DNA of 27,783 bases from assembly GCA_023421505.1 (NCBI GenBank), contig JAEZTJ010000094.1:1-27783 (forward strand). Direction: 5' to 3'. This DNA is from Bacillota bacterium. Its GTDB lineage: Bacteria > Bacillota > Clostridia > Lachnospirales > Lachnospiraceae. Positions 24,174 through 27,783 of this stretch are shown here, piece by piece. Below the pieces are notes generated by a model. It was given only the letters and a program-made list of their open reading frames with translations. It was not told the origin of the DNA and ran no database searches. Each line of letters starts with the position of its first letter. Positions within the stretch are counted from its first letter, which is position 1. The translations under genes and the position numbers were made by a program.

Positions 24174-24343
24174 TCGTAGTCATAGTTATTCACATAGTCA
24201 ATTAATTGAGTCGGGCTTGTATCAATTAATCCAGACGTTCCAAATAATAATACTTTTATAAATAACAAATATAGACAAAATATACTCATCGGTTCCTAGA
24301 GATTCATCCTTGGTACAGGGCGCTCTGAAAGGAGATATGTGAA

Positions 24344-25165
24344 ATGAAATTAATTGAGCTATGCAACCTACTGGAAATACCGCATCAAGTACAGACAATG
24401 ATATTGGATAATGAGAAAGATATCGATTTTAAAAGTATAGAACAAGAATTAGAACAGATGAAGAACCCGGAACGTTGGGAGAATGCACTTGAGCGTATGA
24501 AGTCATTATTAGGTACTGATGATGATGGAATGAAAATCTTAACCTGCCAATTGTATTGTATATGTGATACTTATACTAAATATAATAAACTTGGTATATC
24601 AAAGGAAATATTTATAGCTACCATGAAGTTTTTTACGAGATTTCTTCAGGACCATATGAATCGACATGGAACATATCGTTATGTTTGGGCATGGTGGGCA
24701 GTTCGTCAGATTTCTATGGTAGAATTTAGAATTGGAGAACTTGAATATGAAATGAGAATAAAAGATGACCGAAAGGTAATAGATATTCATATCCCGGCAG
24801 ATGCAGATATGACGATGAGTAAGCTTCGCGCTTCTTATCTAGATGCATTAAACTTTTTTAATAAATATTATTCCGATTATGCAGGAGCTGATATGATTTG
24901 CAGTTCATGGCTACTTGCACCATCATTAATAAATGTATTGCCAGAAAGCTCTAGAATTATTCGTTTCCAAAAAAATTTTATAATTGAACATATAGATGAG
25001 GATAGTTTAGGTTTTATGGATTGGATCTATGGAAGCAGGAATATTCCCATAGAGGATTTGCCGGAAAATACGTCCTTGCAAAGAAAGCTGAAGCCCTACC
25101 TTCGAAATAACGGAAAGATAGAGTGGGCATCTGGAACGTTAATTACTAATCCATTTTGGGAATAA
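24344..25165 (+). CDS. Acyltransferase-domain protein (NAT_N/GNAT_C type, formerly DUF5596)
   Basis: This 273-residue protein resembles the two-domain family described as acyltransferase-domain proteins with GNAT-like N and C parts. Marks are FFTRFLQDHMNRHGTYRYVWAWW (given as FFTRFLQDHMNRHGTYRY then VWAWW), RIGELEYEM, DIHIPADADM, and CSSWLLAPSLINVLPESSRI. There is no standard acetyl-CoA R-x-x-G-x-A loop, so the activity is unproven. GAAAGGAG precedes the ATG. It stands alone between the MocR gene and the AraC gene, with a terminator after it. Genes of this family often sit near glycosidases in Firmicutes, from memory. Confidence 0.7.
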   Translation: MKLIELCNLLEIPHQVQTMILDNEKDIDFKSIEQELEQMKNPERWENALERMKSLLGTDDDGMKILTCQLYCICDTYTKYNKLGISKEIFIATMKFFTRFLQDHMNRHGTYRYVWAWWAVRQISMVEFRIGELEYEMRIKDDRKVIDIHIPADADMTMSKLRASYLDALNFFNKYYSDYAGADMICSSWLLAPSLINVLPESSRIIRFQKNFIIEHIDEDSLGFMDWIYGSRNIPIEDLPENTSLQRKLKPYLRNNGKIEWASGTLITNPFWE

Positions 25166-25219
25166 ACCCATTTTGCATTTGAAATTACATAGGGTTTCAT
25201 CCTACCATTCTGAATAAGT

Positions 25220-25272
25220 AAGGAATTATATTACATATAGAGATTTACTGATATACAGAATTCCTTTTACTT
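25220..25272 (+). terminator. Weak terminator after the acyltransferase-domain gene
   Basis: AAGGAATT (25220-25227) pairs with AATTCCTT (25259-25266) around a long AU-rich loop, followed by TTACTTTT. The stem is short and the loop long, so efficiency is uncertain. Confidence 0.45.
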
Positions 25273-25340
25273 TTCGATGATAACTATGGGCGAATTAATT
25301 GATAAAAGTTTACTATAACACCTACATAAGGAGGAGGTAT

Positions 25341-26174
25341 ATGGATTTTAGAAATCTATATATGCCGTTGACTGCAGGCAATAGAAATTTAACCTATATT
25401 GAGAGGGCTCCCGTTGAGGCACTTGCTCAATATGTACATTGTTATTGGTATTATGAAGATATTCCGAATGATTACGATAGCCTTGTAATTCCTGATACAT
25501 GTGTAGATATCATTTATTCAGTAGACAAGGAGAGTAAAGTCACCGCGACTTTCTGCGGTGTTAATGATAGGCCTTATTATAAACATGTTGCTGCTTCATT
25601 TACAGAAAGAAAAGCTTTTGCTGTCAGATTCTACGTATGGAGTTTTTCCTTACTTTCCGGTGAAACACTGCAAAATACACGAAATGTATTCTTGGAGGCA
25701 GAACTATATATGAGTTATTATGTGAAAGAGATGAAGAAAATTATAAATATAGACAGCACATTTGATGAATTCATAAAGATTTCGGATAAGCTTCTGACAA
25801 AACAACTAAATGAAAGATATCAAGACATTGACTTCATGAATGCTGTATATCAAATTCTAAAGAATAAGGGAAATATCAGGATTGATGAGCTTTCTGACCA
25901 GTGTTTTATAGGAAAAAGGCATCTGGAACGTTTATTTTACACCAGAATGGATTTGTCTCCTAAACGATTTGTTGATCTGATCAGATACCAAAATGTATGG
26001 AAGGGAATTCTCCTCAACCGAGATATCAATGAACTAGTATTTCAATTAGGCTATAGCGATCAGTCTCATCTATTGAGGAAGTTCAAAAATTATCATGGCA
26101 TAACTCCGCCTAATGCAAAGATATTTGCATATAGAACGGAGAAAACAGCTTCTAAGATAAATGAACCTTTATAA
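25341..26174 (+). CDS. AraC-family transcriptional regulator
   Basis: This is a 277-residue regulator. The N-terminal sensor (about 20-150) has the HCYWYYE and VIPDTCVDIIYSV motifs of the DUF6597-type domain found in AraC proteins. The C-terminal double helix-turn-helix (about 185-265) has LSDQCFIGKRHLERLFY, SPKRFVDLIRYQ and LGYSDQSHLLRKFKNYHGITP. ATG 25341 is chosen because AAGGAGGAGG is directly upstream; the frame reaches 25299 without a ribosome site. It lies 79 nt upstream of the toroid-VOC fusion gene on the same strand and may regulate or be cotranscribed with it. The ligand is unknown. Confidence 0.9.
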   Translation: MDFRNLYMPLTAGNRNLTYIERAPVEALAQYVHCYWYYEDIPNDYDSLVIPDTCVDIIYSVDKESKVTATFCGVNDRPYYKHVAASFTERKAFAVRFYVWSFSLLSGETLQNTRNVFLEAELYMSYYVKEMKKIINIDSTFDEFIKISDKLLTKQLNERYQDIDFMNAVYQILKNKGNIRIDELSDQCFIGKRHLERLFYTRMDLSPKRFVDLIRYQNVWKGILLNRDINELVFQLGYSDQSHLLRKFKNYHGITPPNAKIFAYRTEKTASKINEPL

Positions 26175-26253
26175 TTATGTCGCATTTATTCTATACAATC
26201 GCCTGATATTAGTGTATTTTATGTGTGAATAAAATATAAAAGGAGATATTAGT

Positions 26254-27537
26254 ATGGATAATATTATTTTTGATAAAGCAAGAAAATGGATTTGCTATAA
26301 TGCCAGGCAAATAGATCAGGCCAGATTTCGCTATTTATTTGAAAATGGTAGCCGGGAAGCTGTATTGTCAGCTCTTATAGAATATCAAAATGATGATGGT
26401 GGATTTGGACATGCTTTGGAGGCAGATTCCTTTAACCCTTTGTCCTCTCCGATACAAACCTGGGCAGCGACAGAAATTCTTCATGAGATTTGCCATGAAG
26501 AGGATCATCCTATCGTTCAGGGAATACTCAGATACTTAGAAAGTGGCAAGGATTTCAATGGGAAATGTTGGCTAAATACTGTGCCATCAAATAATGACTA
26601 TCCCCATGCATCCTGGTGGACTTATGACTCTCAATCCTATGATACGATTACTTATAATCCAACCGCTGCATTAGCAGGTTTTGCTCTGAGCTTTGCCAGT
26701 AAGGATAGTAGAATTTATAAAAAATGCTATGATATTGTTAAAGAAGCGATTATTTATCTGAAGGAAACGGATAAGTGCGATGAGATGCATATTCTTGCCT
26801 GTTATGTGAGGATGACACAGTATTGCCGTAGAGTGGGTCTGGCTGATGAGCTGTACATCGACGAAGTTGAGAAGATTATACAGCAGAAGGCAAATAAGCT
26901 TCTGATATGGGATAGGGCTTCCTGGATTAATGGATATGTATGTAAGCCTTCTAATTTCTTCCTGGATAAGGAAAATTATCTTTATCGTAGCTTCAGCGAA
27001 TTGGCGGAATATGAATGTGATTTCATAATGAATACACAAAAAGCAGATGGTACTTGGTCAATTAACTGGCAATGGGATGAAGATTTAGCACAGTGGCATA
27101 TTGCCGAAAATTGGTGGAAGGCTCATTTGATAATTATGAACCTGAGATTTTTACAAGGATTAAGCACAGAAAGGTTTGGAAAGCCTTCTCTTATACGAAA
27201 ATTGTATTGTGTGAATTTACATACCAGTCAGTTAGAAATAATGAAATCATTTTATCATGATATTCTTGATATTCCGATAACATTTCCGGGCTATAATAAG
27301 GATATTGATGGAATAAAATTGGGATTTGGCGTGGATGCGCTTCAGATCTGCCTATGGAGAGAAGAAAACTGGGGTAAGGGAAACGGTCCGGTTGAGATTG
27401 CAGTTCGTGGTAAACTGAACGAAATTATGAAGCGACTAACGGAAAAGAATTATCAAAATTTCAAGTTACTTAATGAAGGCTACGGAGACTGCCTGATCAT
27501 TTATGATCCTGACGGAAACCAATTAACTGTTATGTAA
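26254..27537 (+). CDS. Alpha/alpha-toroid protein fused to a VOC/glyoxalase domain
   Basis: This 427-residue protein is in two parts. Residues 1-310 are a toroid-fold domain paralogous to the protein at 15859 (shared ENGSREAV, YQNDDGGFGHALEAD, PSNNDYPHASWW and HIAENWWKAH). Residues about 318-427 form a vicinal-oxygen-chelate domain: LYCVNLHTSQLEIMKSFYHD (typical first strand-helix), then GFGVDALQICLW, and an ending YDPDGNQLTVM, the family's standard last strand. One VOC module makes half of a usual metal site, so the domain would dimerise or bind a ligand rather than act alone. The function is unknown. AAAGGAG precedes the ATG. The fusion suggests that both parts act on a shared small molecule, but this is inference. 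Confidence 0.75.
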   Translation: MDNIIFDKARKWICYNARQIDQARFRYLFENGSREAVLSALIEYQNDDGGFGHALEADSFNPLSSPIQTWAATEILHEICHEEDHPIVQGILRYLESGKDFNGKCWLNTVPSNNDYPHASWWTYDSQSYDTITYNPTAALAGFALSFASKDSRIYKKCYDIVKEAIIYLKETDKCDEMHILACYVRMTQYCRRVGLADELYIDEVEKIIQQKANKLLIWDRASWINGYVCKPSNFFLDKENYLYRSFSELAEYECDFIMNTQKADGTWSINWQWDEDLAQWHIAENWWKAHLIIMNLRFLQGLSTERFGKPSLIRKLYCVNLHTSQLEIMKSFYHDILDIPITFPGYNKDIDGIKLGFGVDALQICLWREENWGKGNGPVEIAVRGKLNEIMKRLTEKNYQNFKLLNEGYGDCLIIYDPDGNQLTVM

Positions 27538-27656
27538 ATTTTTATTGTAAATATATTTAAACGAGCTACTTTATTATTAGCTATAGCAACCGATGATATC
27601 ATGGGAGTGGGTTGTAAAAAAGAATTTAATAGTTGTTAGCTTTGCCATAAGAAAAT

Positions 27657-27783
27657 GGGGCTTTTGCAAAATAGCCGAATAAGCTGTGGAGCAAAAGCTC
27701 CCTTTTTATGCTCAAAATTAAAAATGCGGATTCCTTAGAATCCGCACAAATGGTATAATTAAGTTATGCGACTAACAAAACTA
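27657..27783. mobile_element. End of a repeated element (IS-like), right copy
   Basis: This is the reverse complement of positions 1-127 apart from one G in a G-run. GGGG at 27657 is the tip. It contains the hairpin GGAGC-AAAA-GCTCC, the terminator stem at 27725-27746 (T-tract on the minus strand, that is, reading into the window) and an outward TATAAT (27754-27759) only 6 nt from ATG-CGA-CTA. The rest of the element lies beyond the window. Exactly 127 nt of repeat is present at both ends. Confidence 0.7.
27714..27746 (-). terminator. Intrinsic terminator inside right repeat
   Basis: The stem TGCGGATTC/GAATCCGCA (27725-27733 and 27738-27746) is followed on the minus strand by TTTTTAATTTT. 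It mirrors the hairpin at 39-72. Confidence 0.7.

Noticed and set aside
27766..27783. Outward-facing ATG-CGA-CTA-ACA-AAA-CTA (MRLTKL) as a transposase start, mirrored at the left end
   Set aside because: Six residues are too few, and the -10 like TATAAT is only 6 nt away, which would give a leaderless message. The terminator orientation instead suggests a gene ending here. The choice needs the sequence outside the window.
1..27783. CRISPR arrays, tRNA or rRNA genes, phage or toxin-antitoxin modules
   Set aside because: A visual pass on both strands showed no regularly spaced repeats, tRNA cloverleaf signals, rRNA motifs or phage/TA proteins.

Overview
The window looks like a chromosomal segment of an AT-rich, low-GC Gram-positive anaerobe, most likely a Lachnospiraceae member of the Clostridium phytofermentans type. 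The reasons are strong AGGAGG-type ribosome binding sites, many hairpin terminators, a lipoprotein sugar-binding protein, a LacI-regulated sugar operon, and a scatter of GNAT, AraC, MocR and TetR genes. This placement is inferred from style and gene content, not from a search.

Left edge and main operon (1-11330). The first 127 bases are the end of a repeated mobile element. A divergent regulator (2467-197, minus strand) fuses a LacI-type repressor to a family-1 solute-binding-protein domain. It faces an eight-gene plus-strand operon (2719-11238): ribose-type binding lipoprotein, cytoplasmic GH20/GH67-like glycosidase, double-NBD sugar ABC ATPase, permease, L-rhamnose-mutarotase-like protein, Anabaena-sensory-rhodopsin-transducer-like (ASRT) protein, creatinase-like M24 protein, and creatininase-family amidohydrolase. 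Genes after the first are 12-29 nt apart or overlap by 4 nt, and the block ends in a terminator. My reading is a system that imports an intact glycoside or sugar conjugate, cleaves it inside the cell, and processes the products with mutarotase and C-N/C-C hydrolase homologues. No kinase, aldolase, isomerase or dehydrogenase is present, so the end of the pathway is elsewhere or unconventional. This operon is the best candidate for an undescribed system.

Middle (11330-21460). A sugar O-acetyltransferase and an AllA-like (ureidoglycolate-lyase-fold) gene follow. The latter is preceded by a 62-nt copy of the 3' end and spacer of the mutarotase gene. A cluster of three hairpins separates them from two minus-strand alpha/beta hydrolases. 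Next come a GNAT acetyltransferase, an alpha/alpha-toroid ('prenyltransferase-like') protein, an aldo-keto reductase with its TetR repressor (two matching operator sites), and a DUF1538 membrane protein overlapping a double-domain PII-like protein, behind a long leader that contains a terminator.

Right part (21460-27783). There is a 3' fragment of an alpha/beta hydrolase gene, a LysE-type exporter divergent from a MocR regulator, a GNAT_C-type acyltransferase-domain protein, an AraC regulator, and a second toroid protein fused to a VOC/glyoxalase domain. The last 127 bases are the inverted copy of the left-end repeat. Exactly 127 nt of repeat at both ends suggests that this is a complete draft-assembly contig broken at an insertion sequence, rather than proof of a composite transposon. 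No tRNA, rRNA, CRISPR array or phage gene was seen.
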